This document shows positions 1 through 7,207 of a DNA stretch of 64,000 nucleotides, in pieces (within the stretch, counting starts at the first letter, position 1; each line of letters begins with the position of its first letter). Origin of the DNA: Mesobacillus harenae (GTDB lineage: Bacteria > Bacillota > Bacilli > Bacillales > Cytobacillaceae). A program made the translations under genes and the position numbers. The stretch spans positions 124,001-188,000 of the forward strand of contig NZ_JABUNR010000012.1 of NCBI RefSeq assembly GCF_013343715.1. Reading direction: 5' to 3'. Below the pieces are notes generated by a model. It was not told the origin of the DNA. It saw only the letters and a list, made by a program, of their open reading frames with translations, and ran no database searches.

Positions 1-117
1 CATATCCAGGCCTCTGATTGAAGCATCAAAAGATTCCTGAGGGAATGATATAAGCGATAGTGCCATTGCTGTGACAGAGACAGCAAGGACAATAGTTTTT
101 AATTTTGAACGTAACAC
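1..117 (-). CDS. ylbJ: YlbJ sporulation membrane protein, N-terminal 39 residues only
   Basis: This is a partial gene whose first 39 codons run off the left edge of the window. Reading the minus strand, a GTG start at 117 follows a GGGGGAGGA ribosome binding site with about eight bases of spacing. The peptide begins with a basic stretch, then a hydrophobic segment (about residues 8-24), then a short ASIRGLDM segment that resembles the start of B. subtilis YlbJ. YlbJ family members are polytopic membrane proteins (gate/nucleoside-transporter fold) expressed in the mother cell and needed for a heat-resistant cortex. The gene is divergent from ylbK, as in B. subtilis. The assignment rests on this short N-terminus plus gene order. 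Confidence 0.75.
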   Translation of the reverse strand, partial: MLRSKLKTIVLAVSVTAMALSLISFPQESFDASIRGLDM

Positions 118-309
118 CTTAAGATCCTCCCCCCGCGGGTGTACAGCTGTAAAACTTAAATAAACAATGCTAAAATAAAAGAACCAATTTCCAGTTTCCG
201 TAGCTGACTTGTCCTCATCTATAAATCAATATACTCATAGAACTTCAAATTAGACCATAAGATTAAAAACAGCACTCGATAAAAAACGTACTCTAAGGAG
301 GAAACAACT

Positions 310-1107
310 TTGCGTCGTCCGAAAGTAGGATTAGCCCTTGGATCGGGAGGGGCGAGAGGGTTCGCGCACCTGGGGGCGATAAAGGTACTGGCCGAAGAAG
401 GAATACCCATTGATTTAATAGCAGGGAGCAGCATGGGAGCCCTTGTAGGATGTTTTTATGGGGCCGGTTTGGATGTTGAAAGGCTTTATAAGCTCTCTAA
501 ATATTTTAAACGAAAATATTATCTGGATTTTACGGTTCCTAAGATGGGTTTTATCTCGGGTAAACGTGTCAAAGAGTTTATAAGGGTTTTTACTCATGGT
601 AAGAACATTGAAGATCTAGATATTCCAGTAGGGGTTGTGGCTACTGACCTTGTTTCCGGAGAAAAGGTTGTTTTTACAGCGGGGCCTATTGCTGAAGCAG
701 TAAGGGCAAGCATTGCTATACCAGGTATTTTTGTCCCGGAGAAACTTAATGGAAGGCTTCTTGTTGATGGAGGCGTCATTGATCGGATTCCTGTATCTGT
801 CGCCAAGGATATGGGTGCAGACATAGTTATTGCAGTTGATGTGGCTCATGTGAAAACAAATGCCGAGATCACTTCAATCTATGACGTGATCATGCAGAGC
901 ATTGATATTATGCAAATGGAACTTGTTGAACACCGTGAAATAGCTTCAGATGTGATGATCCAGCCGCGAGTTGAAATGTATAGCTCTAGAGCGTTCACAA
1001 ATATTCAAGAGATAATAACGATTGGTGAAGAAGAAACCCGTAAGCAAATAGAAAAAATCAAAAGTGTTATTGCAGATTGGAAGGAGCCTCAAGAGAATGG
1101 GCCGTAA
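310..1107 (+). CDS. ylbK: Patatin-like phospholipase family protein YlbK
   Basis: A 265-residue patatin-family serine hydrolase. The glycine-rich oxyanion loop GSGGARG lies at residues 11-17, the nucleophile elbow GSSMG at 39-43 with Ser41, and the second half of the Ser-Asp dyad is the DGG motif with Asp153. These are the hallmarks of bacterial RssA/YlbK proteins, which are predicted cytosolic or membrane-associated lipid acyl hydrolases; the true substrate is not known. The start is TTG at 310, eight bases after AAGGAGG. The gene overlaps the start of ylbL by 11 bases, so the two are probably co-translated. Confidence 0.9.
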   Translation: MRRPKVGLALGSGGARGFAHLGAIKVLAEEGIPIDLIAGSSMGALVGCFYGAGLDVERLYKLSKYFKRKYYLDFTVPKMGFISGKRVKEFIRVFTHGKNIEDLDIPVGVVATDLVSGEKVVFTAGPIAEAVRASIAIPGIFVPEKLNGRLLVDGGVIDRIPVSVAKDMGADIVIAVDVAHVKTNAEITSIYDVIMQSIDIMQMELVEHREIASDVMIQPRVEMYSSRAFTNIQEIITIGEEETRKQIEKIKSVIADWKEPQENGP

Positions 1108-2122
1108 ATTGTATATCCGTTTTACTGTTTTTGCAGCTGTTCTGCTGCTAGCAAGTTCATTTTATTACCTGCCCTATTATGTTTCGAAGCCAGGTATGGC
1201 ACAGGAACTTGAGCCTATAATTGAAGTGGAAAATGGATTCGATGAAGAGGGCAGCTTTATGCTGACAACGGTCCGAATGGGCCGGGCTAATATTTACTCG
1301 TATATAATTGCCCAGTTCAGCAAATATCAGGAAATTTATACATTAGAAGAAATCAGGGGAGAGGGGGAAACCGACGAACAATACACTGCAAGGCAAATGC
1401 ACTTAATGGCTGGCTCGAAGACATCTGCTATTGAAGTAGCCTATAAGAAAGCAGGGATTCCTGTTAACTATGAGTACAATGGCGTCTATGTGTTTAGTGT
1501 TCTGCCTGATATGCCTGCTGAAGAAAAGCTCAAGCCCGGTGATCTTATTGTAGAAGTAGATGGGCAGGAGTTGACCACCTCTGAGGAATTTATTGAGTAT
1601 GTTGGAGGAAAGCAGGCAGGAACTGAAATTGAATTGTCCTTTAAAAGGAATGGCAAATCCAAAAGTGCAGAGCTTATTTTAAAACCGCTTCCAGGAGAGC
1701 CTGAAAGAGCCGGTGTTGGCATCTTTCCCGTAGATGATAAAGAAATAATCGTCAAACCTCCAGTTAATTTAAAAACGGACGAGATAGGCGGGCCATCTGC
1801 AGGCTTTATGTTTTCGCTGGAAATCTATAATCAGCTTATAGAGGAAGATTTAACAAAAGGTTATGAAATTGCTGGGACGGGAACGATTTCTTCCGATGGC
1901 ACAATTGGAAGGATTGGCGGTATTGAGCAAAAAATTGTTGCTGCAGATAAAGCAGGTGCCGACATTTTCTTCGCTCCCAATGAAGATGGTGCAGAAGGAT
2001 CAAACTACGAAGCAGCTGTTAGAACAGCAGAGGATATTGAGACAAATATGAAAGTAGTACCGGTTAATAACTTTAATGATGCAGTCTCTTATCTTGAATC
2101 CCTAAAAGAAGAAGCAAGCTGA
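1097..2122 (+). CDS. ylbL: YlbL PDZ/Lon-type (S16) membrane protease
   Basis: A 341-residue protease with an N-terminal transmembrane anchor (about residues 7-27), a PDZ domain around residues 125-210 and a C-terminal Lon-like S16 peptidase domain. The catalytic Ser234 sits in GGPSAG and the paired Lys279 in GGIEQK; these match the dyad positions I recall for B. subtilis YlbL, and the length is the same. In B. subtilis YlbL takes part in clearing the SOS division inhibitor YneA. The start was set at ATG 1097, ten bases after AAGGAG and overlapping the ylbK stop, rather than at an upstream in-frame start at 1064. A strong terminator overlaps its stop codon. Confidence 0.93.
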   Translation: MGRKLYIRFTVFAAVLLLASSFYYLPYYVSKPGMAQELEPIIEVENGFDEEGSFMLTTVRMGRANIYSYIIAQFSKYQEIYTLEEIRGEGETDEQYTARQMHLMAGSKTSAIEVAYKKAGIPVNYEYNGVYVFSVLPDMPAEEKLKPGDLIVEVDGQELTTSEEFIEYVGGKQAGTEIELSFKRNGKSKSAELILKPLPGEPERAGVGIFPVDDKEIIVKPPVNLKTDEIGGPSAGFMFSLEIYNQLIEEDLTKGYEIAGTGTISSDGTIGRIGGIEQKIVAADKAGADIFFAPNEDGAEGSNYEAAVRTAEDIETNMKVVPVNNFNDAVSYLESLKEEAS

Positions 2123-2142
2123 GGATATCAGCTTGCTTTTTT
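2112..2142 (+). terminator. Rho-independent terminator after ylbL
   Basis: A perfect 11-bp stem (2112-2122 with 2128-2138) with the 5-base loop GGATA is followed by a run of T. It overlaps the ylbL stop codon and separates the gene from the convergent tmcAL. Confidence 0.9.
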
Positions 2143-2173
2143 GTTTCATCTTTTAAAAATGCCTGCTGGAGAA

Positions 2174-3394
2174 TTAGAATTCCCTAATATAAATAGGCGG
2201 CTGAGAAAACTCATCCTTGAGCATTTTCGATTGTCCATCTTTTGATAGGCCCATTGCATATACTCGGGCTGCTTTAATATCAAGCTTAATAGCATCCTTT
2301 TTAAAGGCTGAAAGCTTCGCAATTAGCGGCAGCCCTAAACTGGATTTCTGTTCACTCAGATAAGAACGGCCTATTTCTGACATTCCTAATAATCGTAGAT
2401 ACTCTGCTGTTTGATTGTTCTGAAGCATTTCTTTTTTAGAGGCATTTGTTAAAATGTGCACGCAAATTCTCTGAAGTCTAGTCCATGTATAGCGTTTTGT
2501 TTTTATCTGCTGCATAAATTCTTGAAAAGAGTCAGCATGCTGTGCCGCACCATGCAGCCGGTGTTCAAGCCCTTCTTCAACTTCGTAAATTAACTTCAGA
2601 TCAGAAGGATCGCTCTGGAGAAGCCGGAATTTTAAAAACGGCCAGTACATTTCCCAGTGATGCATAGCTTGATATTCTTTCTGATAGTCCTTGAGTATTT
2701 CATAGGTTGTAGGGGGAACATACTGTGTAAGGGCCTGGATTTCCTCATTTTTAGAAAATATTGCTTTTCGTAAGCTGGTTGCACTTGCAATCGATGCAGA
2801 TGAAAAGTGCTCATCATGATAATCGGCATTTTTTCTTGATACAGTAAATGCCTTCATGGGGCTGTTTTGCCGAAGGATAGCTTGAACATATTGAAAACCA
2901 AGTATATTATTGGGCTTTGACAGGTCAATTAGGTCATCGCCAGGTACGAGGCTCTGGTATGCGAGTGATACTGCCTTTGGATAACTAAAACCTTTAGAAA
3001 TGTTCCTTTTGATGCTTTCCTGATAAGTATCATCATGCTTTTGCAGATACTCAGCAGTTTTTATAAAGCTGTCAATGCTGCCAGATTCACTGCCAAAGCA
3101 TACGGAGGAACAACCCACAGCTGTTAAAATGGATATCGCGCCATTGGCAAAGGTTTCAGCCTTTTGGGTTGCAAACTTGTAAGGAAGTTCAAAGACAATA
3201 TCGGCTCCGGCCATAAGGGCCATTTTCGTTCGGCTCCATTTGGAGACAAGTGCTGGTTCACCACGCTGCAGGAAGTTACCGCTCATTACAGCGATGAGCA
3301 AATCTGCTCCGGACTGCTCTTTAGCTGACTGCAAATGATAGGCATGACCATTGTGGAAAGGATTGTATTCTACTATTACACCAACTGCTTTCAT
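2174..3394 (-). CDS. tmcAL: tRNA(Met) cytidine acetate ligase TmcAL (YlbM)
   Basis: A 406-residue protein of the TmcAL family, which uses acetate and ATP to form N4-acetylcytidine at the wobble position of elongator tRNA-Met. The N-terminus carries the nucleotidyltransferase-type motif EYNPFHNGH, with HNGH at residues 14-17 acting as the HIGH-like ATP-binding element. Length and N-terminus fit the family. The gene is on the minus strand, convergent with ylbK-ylbL and divergent from ylbN, exactly as in B. subtilis. The ATG at 3394 is preceded on the minus strand by GAGGAGAATC. Confidence 0.93.
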   Translation of the reverse strand: MKAVGVIVEYNPFHNGHAYHLQSAKEQSGADLLIAVMSGNFLQRGEPALVSKWSRTKMALMAGADIVFELPYKFATQKAETFANGAISILTAVGCSSVCFGSESGSIDSFIKTAEYLQKHDDTYQESIKRNISKGFSYPKAVSLAYQSLVPGDDLIDLSKPNNILGFQYVQAILRQNSPMKAFTVSRKNADYHDEHFSSASIASATSLRKAIFSKNEEIQALTQYVPPTTYEILKDYQKEYQAMHHWEMYWPFLKFRLLQSDPSDLKLIYEVEEGLEHRLHGAAQHADSFQEFMQQIKTKRYTWTRLQRICVHILTNASKKEMLQNNQTAEYLRLLGMSEIGRSYLSEQKSSLGLPLIAKLSAFKKDAIKLDIKAARVYAMGLSKDGQSKMLKDEFSQPPIYIREF

Positions 3395-3496
3395 GTGATT
3401 CTCCTCAATAAATAACTTTTATTTGACATTGTATCCAAAAGCGTATAAGTTTAAAGTTCTATGATATTGACTACATTATAGTGTAAAGAAAAAACA

Positions 3497-3525
3497 TTGA
3501 CAAATGATTATGTGAAAGCTATAAT
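3497..3525 (+). promoter_or_regulatory. Consensus SigA promoter of ylbN-rpmF
   Basis: TTGACA at 3497-3502 and TATAAT at 3520-3525 are separated by exactly 17 bases, a full match to the vegetative consensus. It lies about 30 bases before the ylbN start and drives ylbN and the ribosomal protein gene rpmF. Confidence 0.92.
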
Positions 3526-3552
3526 TACCTTTGTTGCCTTGGGGTGATACTT

Positions 3553-4077
3553 TTGAAATGGACATTAATTCAATTACAGAAATACCGAAACAAGGACTTT
3601 TTGATTGATGAATCAATTAAATTGGACGGACTGAAAGAGATCGACCCGACGATTAGGGAAGTTTCTCCGATGCATATAACTGGAAGAGCAGATATTAGCG
3701 CATCGAAGGTTACTTTCCATTTAAATATTAAGGGTTATTTAATCCTTCCTTGTTCCCGTACATTAATTGACGTACATTATCCAATTAATGTTGACACCAC
3801 GGAAACTTTCCTTTTCAACGGCTATGAGTATGGTGAAGCTGACGAGGAGGTTCATCAGGTAAAAGATGATGTAATTGATCTGGATCCCGTTTTCCGGGAG
3901 ATTCTTTTGCTTGAGGTTCCTATGCAAGTTTATTGTGAGGATGATACAAGTCAAGAGGGCGCTCCACAGTCTGGCAAGGACTGGGAAGTGGTTCAAGAAC
4001 AGGACCAAGAGAAAAATGTGGATCCCCGGCTTGCAGGACTTGCGAAGTTTTTTGATCAAAACGACTCATCGGAATGA
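3553..4077 (+). CDS. ylbN: YceD/DUF177 family protein YlbN
   Basis: A 174-residue acidic protein of the DUF177 (YceD/YlbN) family, which is nearly always encoded just before rpmF. In other organisms the family has been linked to 23S rRNA maturation and ribosome assembly; the exact activity is unclear. It contains a run of alternating hydrophobic and charged residues and an acidic, glutamine-rich C-terminus (about 135-160). I chose the TTG at 3553, after GGGGTGAT, because the protein then begins MKWT as in related YlbN proteins; an in-frame GTG at 3544 is the alternative. It lies 82 bases before rpmF under the same promoter. Confidence 0.88.
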   Translation: MKWTLIQLQKYRNKDFLIDESIKLDGLKEIDPTIREVSPMHITGRADISASKVTFHLNIKGYLILPCSRTLIDVHYPINVDTTETFLFNGYEYGEADEEVHQVKDDVIDLDPVFREILLLEVPMQVYCEDDTSQEGAPQSGKDWEVVQEQDQEKNVDPRLAGLAKFFDQNDSSE

Positions 4078-4159
4078 GTCAACCTAAAAAAGAGCATGAA
4101 GTACCAGAATTGACTGGCCTTCATTAACTTTCTTAATTCTCTTTAAGGAGGTGGGAAGA

Positions 4160-4336
4160 ATGGCTGTACCATTTAGAAGAACGTCTAAAACTGCTAAAAG
4201 AAAACGTCGTACTCATTTTAAGTTACAGGTTCCGGGTATGGTAGCATGCCCAAACTGCGGTGAAATGAAACTTGCTCACCGAGTTTGCAAAGCTTGTGGA
4301 ACATACAAAGGTAAAGAGGTTGTTGCAAACGACTAA
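4160..4336 (+). CDS. rpmF: 50S ribosomal protein L32
   Basis: A 58-residue ribosomal protein of the large subunit. It begins with the typical [10 protein letters not shown] sequence and carries a CPNC...CKAC zinc ribbon, so it is the zinc-binding form of L32. The start is ATG 4160 after AAGGAGGTG; an in-frame GTG at 4151 lies inside the ribosome binding site and was rejected. It is the second gene of the ylbN-rpmF unit and is followed by a 20-bp stem terminator. Confidence 0.97.
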   Translation: MAVPFRRTSKTAKRKRRTHFKLQVPGMVACPNCGEMKLAHRVCKACGTYKGKEVVAND

Positions 4337-4345
4337 TTTGCTGGT

Positions 4346-4389
4346 AGAAAAAAGGCACAGGATGCAGAGGCATCCTGTGCCTTTTTTCT
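4346..4389 (+). terminator. Very strong terminator after rpmF
   Basis: A perfect 20-bp inverted repeat (4346-4365 with 4370-4389) around the loop AGAG. The stem starts with A-rich and ends with T-rich sequence, so it could stop transcription in both directions. Confidence 0.95.
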
Positions 4390-4653
4390 ATTTTTTAATT
4401 TTCTGGAGCTGTGTGGGGGGCAACTTAGAATTAATATCGTTATGAAATATAATCCTTTTTTTGGAATATATTAAATTTCCCAAGTGATCCAAACCAAATT
4501 CTTATCCAGGTGTGTATTCTTGCTCCAAAAATAGAACAAATTCCTCGAAAATTCCCCTAAGCTTTATCTAGAACTTATGGGTTTTCTTTCATATCAGCCC
4601 GCTAATTGGTAAGATTATATCTATACATAATAGAAATAGTGAGGGGCCTTATC

Positions 4654-5412
4654 ATGAAACCATATTTAATAACTAAAGATGCCAATGGATTATTACAATT
4701 TACCATTAATAAAATTGAGAAGAGAAATGCAATCTGCTATAACGTTATGGATGGCCTGCTGGAGGCAATTGAGCTAGCCGGCGATGAGGATGTTAAAGCG
4801 TTAGCGATTACAGGAGCAGGTGAGCAGGCTTTTTGTTCAGGTGGTGACCTTTCTGTTTTTCATGAACTGAGAACAGAGGAAGAGGCTTACGGAATGCTTT
4901 CGAAGATGTCTGAGATCCTTTATAAATTATTGCTTCTTCCTAAGCCCACAGTGGCTATCTTGAATGGCACCGCTGTCGGTGGTGGCTGTGAGCTGGCGGT
5001 TGCCTGTGATTACCGAATCGGCAGCCAAGGAGTAAAAGCGGGCTTTGTCCAAGGAAAACTAGCAATTACGACAGGATGGGGAGGCGGAACCATCTTGTTT
5101 GAGAAGCTGTCTCCTTCAAATGCTCTTAAAATGTTAACTGAAGCCCAGGTCTATACCGCTGATGAATTACAGAGGCTCGGTTTTCTTGATGAAATCTACA
5201 CCGGCAGTAAAGATAATGCCTGTCAGGCCTTTCTTGAGAAAAGCCTAACTTTAGGTACCTCTGTTTTAAGTGCCTACAAAACAATGCTAGTTCAAAAGTG
5301 GAAAGTACATGAGATTAAAGAAAGAATAGATGAAGAAGTAAAAAATTGCTCTATCCTGTGGGCAAGCGACCTTCATCATTCTAAGGTAGACGAATTCAGA
5401 AACGGAAAATAA
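4654..5412 (+). CDS. Crotonase-fold (enoyl-CoA hydratase/isomerase superfamily) protein, possibly an acylmalonyl-CoA decarboxylase
   Basis: A 252-residue crotonase-superfamily protein. The oxyanion-hole elements CSGGDLS and GGGCELA are present, so it should bind an acyl-CoA thioester. The first hydratase glutamate (in GCEL) is kept, but the segment where true hydratases carry the second catalytic Glu reads FVQGKLAITT followed by GWGGG. That pattern is closer, from memory, to ethylmalonyl-CoA decarboxylase (ECHDC1) than to crotonase, and the C-terminus (LWAS...KVDEFRNGK) is also reminiscent of it. Enoyl-CoA hydratase is therefore a family label, not a secure activity. The start is ATG 4654 after GAGGGGC. 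It stands alone, about 2.5 kb before a biotin-dependent acyl-CoA carboxylase operon. Confidence 0.75.
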   Translation: MKPYLITKDANGLLQFTINKIEKRNAICYNVMDGLLEAIELAGDEDVKALAITGAGEQAFCSGGDLSVFHELRTEEEAYGMLSKMSEILYKLLLLPKPTVAILNGTAVGGGCELAVACDYRIGSQGVKAGFVQGKLAITTGWGGGTILFEKLSPSNALKMLTEAQVYTADELQRLGFLDEIYTGSKDNACQAFLEKSLTLGTSVLSAYKTMLVQKWKVHEIKERIDEEVKNCSILWASDLHHSKVDEFRNGK

Positions 5413-5502
5413 ACTGAAATATGGTGTAGTTTCTGGCGGATATCAGTCTATCTTTCCTAGTAGAAGCATATGAATAAATAAAAAAACTAGGAGGGATCAT
5501 TG

Positions 5503-6144
5503 ATGCCATTAACCCGACAGGATGCCTGGACACAGGATGAAGATTTAATGCTTGCCGAAGTGGTTTTACGTCATATACGAGAAGGCGGAACACAGCTGAG
5601 GGCGTTTGAAGAGGTAGGTAGAAACCTTTCGAGAACGGCTGCAGCCTGTGGCTTTAGATGGAATTCATATGTAAGAAAGCAATATAAGTCAGGGATTGAG
5701 CTGGCCAAAAAGCAAAGAAAAGAGTTAAAAAAACAAGCGAAAATCAACGAATCTCAAAATGACGCCGAACAGGAGAAGCTTATTTCTCAGGCAGCTGTAA
5801 AAGCGCCAATAGCTGAGAGGCAGTCCGAAACCATTCTGGACTTTAGAGATATAATAAAATATCTAGAAGATCTCTACGAAAATTTCAGCCAATTAAGCTT
5901 CAAAGCAAAAAACATTGATGAATATGAAGATAAAACAAGAGAGCTAGAAAAACAAATCTACTACTTGTCAGCCGAGAATGAGAAACTAGAAAAAAACTTA
6001 GAAATGATCAAGAGTGATTACCAGTCCTTGATTGAAATCATGGAACGGGCAAGAAAAATGGTCATTTTAAGGGAAGATAATAGGCATGAGCGAGCACAAT
6101 TTCAAATGGAAAAGAACGGCAACCTAGAGAAAATAGAAAGATGA
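5503..6144 (+). CDS. gerR: GerR/RsfA family sporulation transcription factor
   Basis: A 213-residue regulator with an N-terminal Myb/SANT-like DNA-binding domain (about residues 3-60, with [11 protein letters not shown] and the [11 protein letters not shown] segment) followed by a basic linker and a long coiled coil (about 120-195). This is the layout of RsfA-family factors. At this place B. subtilis has ylbO (gerR), a SigmaE-dependent mother-cell regulator that represses some SigmaE genes and activates others such as spoVIF. Gene order supports GerR over the paralogue RsfA. ATG 5503 follows AGGAGGG at ideal spacing; an in-frame TTG just upstream is less likely. A clear terminator follows. 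Confidence 0.85.
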   Translation: MPLTRQDAWTQDEDLMLAEVVLRHIREGGTQLRAFEEVGRNLSRTAAACGFRWNSYVRKQYKSGIELAKKQRKELKKQAKINESQNDAEQEKLISQAAVKAPIAERQSETILDFRDIIKYLEDLYENFSQLSFKAKNIDEYEDKTRELEKQIYYLSAENEKLEKNLEMIKSDYQSLIEIMERARKMVILREDNRHERAQFQMEKNGNLEKIER

Positions 6145-6175
6145 AAAAACGGGCATCTCTGGGATGCCCGTTTTT
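6145..6175 (+). terminator. Terminator after gerR
   Basis: A 13-bp stem (6145-6157 with 6163-6175) built of AAAAACGGGCATC and its complement, with a 5-base loop and a T tail. It begins on the base after the gerR stop codon. Confidence 0.93.
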
Positions 6176-6224
6176 GATTATAAAGATTTATTCTATTAAT
6201 AATCTTGTCTGATTTTGCAGTACC

Positions 6225-6500
6225 GCGTTTCTGGATAGTCGGCTTTGCTTTTCTTTGTCTAGCTGCAGCGCCTAGCCCCTCGAGTCATAAGCCATGCCTT
6301 TACTGAAGGCAAAAAACGCCTTCATTCAAGCCCTGTCTTATGCTGGTCGGGGCCGAGCAAGGCGCTTCCGCTTTTCTATTTGTCTAGCTTCGCCTCCTAG
6401 AAACTCGGGAAACTTCGGTTCCTTCGACAGAAGCATAAAGCGCTTCTTTGTCGGACCCTCCAGTTTCCGTTTTTCTGGATAGTCGGCTCCGCTTTTCTAT
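6225..6500 (-). repeat. Modular palindromic repeat array (class gamma plus class beta) between gerR and ylbP
   Basis: This fills most of the 320-base space between convergent gerR and ylbP. Read on the minus strand it starts ATAGAAAAGCGGAGCCGACT at 6500 and holds one gamma module (6500-6382), one beta module (6380-6257) and the first bases of a third (6256-6225). Each module ends in GCTAGAC or a close variant. The beta module folds on itself: AGCGCCT pairs with AGGCGCT, GCCCC with GGGGC, CATAAG with CTTATG, around an inner hairpin GAAGGC/GCCTTC. The gamma module has an inner GACAGAAGC/GCTTCTTTGTC hairpin. The TAG stop codon of ylbP is part of the repeat's conserved first bases. An open frame at 6294-6482 is only repeat sequence. 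Confidence 0.85.
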
Positions 6501-6967
6501 TTTTGTTCGTTTACTCCGGCTGGGAGCCAGACAATCGGATTTTCGCCGAGGTCTCTTTCTACTTCATATGTGACTGGAATGAAGCCCATTTTGTTCCAAA
6601 AATCCTGTGAACGAACTCTTGGATTGGTTTTGATAGGACGTCCGAAAGTTTTAGCAAACTCTACGAGTGCTTTCCCATAACCCTTTCCTTGATACTGAGG
6701 AAGTACTTCAAGTTTCCAAAGTTCCAGATATTCTTGGGCGGGTTCAAAGTAACGGTCGAACTTGGCTTCGAACTGATACAGGCTCATTCTGGCAACAAGC
6801 TTCTCGCCAAAATAGATTCCGTAAAATGGAGACTCGCTGTCATTTTCAATTATGTTAGCTTCAAGATCCTCAAGCATGGATAGTTCCTGATGCCCATACT
6901 CTTTAAACTTTTTAAATTCTTCTAATGTTTTATAATTAATTTTTAATCTTTCTACTTTTAAGTCCAT
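6497..6967 (-). CDS. ylbP: GNAT family N-acetyltransferase YlbP
   Basis: A 156-residue GNAT-fold acetyltransferase. The acetyl-CoA binding motif A is visible as LEVLPQYQGKGYGKALVEFA, with the Q/RxxGxG signature at QGKGYG, preceded by the beta-strand LWKLEVLP. The acceptor substrate is unknown. Gene order (gerR, then ylbP on the opposite strand) matches B. subtilis. The ATG at 6967 is preceded on the minus strand by GGAGGGGG. Its stop codon TAG lies inside the left end of a palindromic repeat array, so the repeat provides the end of the gene. Confidence 0.88.
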   Translation of the reverse strand: MDLKVERLKINYKTLEEFKKFKEYGHQELSMLEDLEANIIENDSESPFYGIYFGEKLVARMSLYQFEAKFDRYFEPAQEYLELWKLEVLPQYQGKGYGKALVEFAKTFGRPIKTNPRVRSQDFWNKMGFIPVTYEVERDLGENPIVWLPAGVNEQK

Positions 6968-7057
6968 AATAATTCCCCCTCCGTCTGTGCTTTGCTAATA
7001 ATTTGGCTGTATATCTTAAATACCAACCGAATAATATGATTAAGTGAAAACAGTTTC

Positions 7058-7073
7058 ATCCCGAATTCGGGAT
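7058..7073. promoter_or_regulatory. Perfect 16-bp palindrome, candidate operator upstream of the carboxylase operon
   Basis: The sequence ATCCCGAATTCGGGAT is a perfect palindrome in the 240-base space between the divergent genes ylbP and accC. No gene or terminator explains it (there is no T-run), and its size suits a dimeric repressor. I do not recognise the cognate regulator. Confidence 0.5.
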
Positions 7074-7119
7074 AAGTTCATTATAGTATAAAAACACAAA
7101 AAATTCCGCCGTTAAATTC

Positions 7120-7133
7120 AGAAAGCGTTTACA
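7120..7133 (+). promoter_or_regulatory. cre-like site (CcpA operator)
   Basis: AGAAAGCGTTTACA matches the CcpA operator pattern TGAAANCGNTTNCA at 13 of 14 positions. It lies 75 bases before the accC start, so the acyl-CoA carboxylase operon is probably under carbon catabolite control. The promoter itself is not obvious; a TATATT at 7172-7177 lacks a clear -35 box. Confidence 0.65.
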
Positions 7134-7207
7134 AATAAAGCAGGAATCTAAGCAAGATTGTAGAACTTTGTTATATTAAGAATCTTTTGCAAGAAAGGGG
7201 AAACAGG

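Noticed and set aside
6294..6482. 62-codon open frame between gerR and ylbP
   Set aside because: It lies wholly inside a palindromic repeat array and has no ribosome binding site.
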